From positions 1 through 15,837 of the forward strand of contig JAHJDS010000501.1 of assembly GCA_018812395.1 (NCBI GenBank): 15,837 bases of DNA, written 5' to 3'. Made by a program: the position numbers and the translations under genes. This document shows positions 12,705-15,837 of this stretch, piece by piece. Origin of the DNA: Pseudomonadota bacterium. GTDB lineage: Bacteria; Desulfobacterota; Desulfarculia; Desulfarculales; JAHJDS01. Numbering within the stretch: the first letter of the stretch is position 1; every line of letters starts with the position of its first letter. A model generated the notes under the pieces. The model ran no database searches. It was not told where the DNA came from and worked only from the letters and a program-made list of their open reading frames with translations.

Positions 12705-13748
12705 GTGGACGAACAGCAGAAAAAGAAGGTCGACGCGGTCGTCGGCCAGATCGAAAAAAGTTTCGGCCGGGGCTCGATCATGCGCCTGGGCGAGGCCGGG
12801 GTGATCACCGGCGTGCCGATCATCTCGACCGGTTCCCTGGGCCTGGATCTGGCCACCGGCGTGGGCGGCGTGCCCCGGGGACGGGTGATCGAGATCTACG
12901 GTCCCGAGTCGTCGGGCAAGACCACCCTGGCCCTGCACGTCATCGCCGAGGCCCAGAAGAAGGACGGCGCGGCGGCCTTTATCGACGCCGAGCACGCCCT
13001 GGACCTGGTTTACGCCCAGAAGCTGGGGGTCAACACCGAGGAACTGCTCATCTCCCAGCCCGACAACGGCGAGCAGGCCCTGGACATCGCCGAGGTTTTG
13101 GTCAAGAGCGGGGCCCTGGACGTCATCGTCATCGATTCGGTGGCCGCCCTGACCCCCCGGGCCGAGATCGAGGGCGAGATGGGCGACCACCACGTCGGGC
13201 TGCAGGCCCGGCTCATGTCCCAGGCCCTGCGCAAACTGACGGCGATCGTGTCCAAGACCCGGACGTCGGTCGTCTTCATCAATCAGATCCGGATGAAGAT
13301 CGGCGTCATGTTCGGCTCGCCCGAGACGACCACCGGCGGCAACGCCCTCAAGTTCTACGCGTCGCTTCGCCTGGACATCCGCCGCATCGGGGCCATCAAG
13401 GACGGCCAGGACGTCATCGGCAACCGGACCCGGGTCAAGGTGGTCAAGAACAAGATGTCGCCGCCGTTCACCCAGGCCGAGTTCGACATCCTCTACGGGA
13501 CGGGTATCAACCGGAGCGGCGAGGTGCTGGACATGGCCGTCGAGGCGGGCATCGTGGACAAGGCCGGGTCTTGGTTTTCCTACAGCGGCGACCGGATCGG
13601 CCAGGGCCGGGAGAACGTCCGCAAGTTCTTGGGGGAAAACGCCGACACCCTGGCCGAGATCGAGACAAAAGTCCGCGACCACTACGGCATGGTCACCCCG
13701 GGTGCGGCCGCGACGGAGACGATCGAAGAGAAACCGGACGGCGACTAG
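12705..13748 (+). CDS. recA: RecA recombinase
   Basis: This 347-residue protein is a complete RecA, which forms ATP-dependent filaments on single-stranded DNA, drives strand exchange and activates LexA self-cleavage. Visible marks are Walker A GPESSGKT (66-73), FIDAEHALD, Walker B DVIVIDSVAAL, loop 1 with EIEGEMGDHHVGLQARLMSQ, FINQIRMKIGVMFGSPETTT (the signature and loop 2 region) and the usual acidic C-terminus. The GTG at 12705 follows GAGG with fair spacing. No inteins or frame breaks are present. It is preceded by thpR (41 bp) and followed by alaS (63 bp); no recX lies between them. No SOS-box match is visible in the 41-bp gap, so any LexA control must act further upstream. Confidence 0.98.
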   Translation: MDEQQKKKVDAVVGQIEKSFGRGSIMRLGEAGVITGVPIISTGSLGLDLATGVGGVPRGRVIEIYGPESSGKTTLALHVIAEAQKKDGAAAFIDAEHALDLVYAQKLGVNTEELLISQPDNGEQALDIAEVLVKSGALDVIVIDSVAALTPRAEIEGEMGDHHVGLQARLMSQALRKLTAIVSKTRTSVVFINQIRMKIGVMFGSPETTTGGNALKFYASLRLDIRRIGAIKDGQDVIGNRTRVKVVKNKMSPPFTQAEFDILYGTGINRSGEVLDMAVEAGIVDKAGSWFSYSGDRIGQGRENVRKFLGENADTLAEIETKVRDHYGMVTPGAAATETIEEKPDGD

Positions 13749-13811
13749 ACCCGGCCGCCTTTCGATCGTCAATTGGATCGCATCAACCCCGCCGACAGGC
13801 ATGAGGCATTC

Positions 13812-15837
<2,026 letters not shown>

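Noticed and set aside
13749..13811. Terminator between recA and alaS
   Set aside because: CGATC/GATCG can pair, but the stem is only 5 bp and there is no T-run; read-through into alaS is more likely.

Overview
The window is about two-thirds G+C, with short gaps, many GTG starts and long spurious open frames on the antisense strand of real genes. The best guess is a Desulfobacterota (deltaproteobacterial) anaerobe, by inference only. The signs are an archaeal-type 3-dehydroquinate synthase II, menaquinone made by the futalosine route (mqnB, mqnD), a DUF2318/ABC metal module, and the gene order cinA-thpR-recA-alaS. I see no rRNA, tRNA, CRISPR array, transposase or phage gene.

Left arm (1-5484, all on the minus strand): transcription runs right to left through aroB' (DHQ synthase II), aroD, aroE, a collapsed aroA, aroC, a TetR regulator, mqnB and mqnD, the last cut by the window edge. 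Genes overlap or nearly touch, except for a 67-bp gap before tetR that holds a sigma70-like promoter and a palindrome. The shikimate genes make chorismate, the starting compound of the futalosine pathway, so the order follows the biochemistry. The striking point is aroA. Between aroE and aroC only a 48-codon in-frame ORF remains, joining the EPSP synthase N-terminus to its C-terminal tail.

Middle (5485-9347): a 348-bp divergent intergenic region carries a sigma54-like promoter (also a perfect inverted repeat) with two palindromic sites about 100-125 bp upstream. Then come, on the plus strand, a ZraP/Spy-like periplasmic protein with a strong terminator, a small exported Cys-rich protein, a DUF2318 lipoprotein, an FtsX/MacB-type permease and a LolD-type ATPase. 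The last three resemble the core of the Campylobacter P19/FTR1 iron-uptake locus, but P19 and FTR1 are absent here. The likely theme is metal handling or redox at the cell envelope.

Right arm (9348-15837, plus strand): a stand-alone fabH, cinA, an A+T-rich gap rich in inverted repeats that probably ends cinA and starts the next unit, then thpR, recA and alaS (cut by the window edge). These are housekeeping genes with intact catalytic motifs.

No clearly new multi-gene system is evident. The items most worth checking are the collapsed aroA and its effect on aroE, the sigma54-type control region of the ZraP-like gene, and the metal module with its two Cys-rich components.
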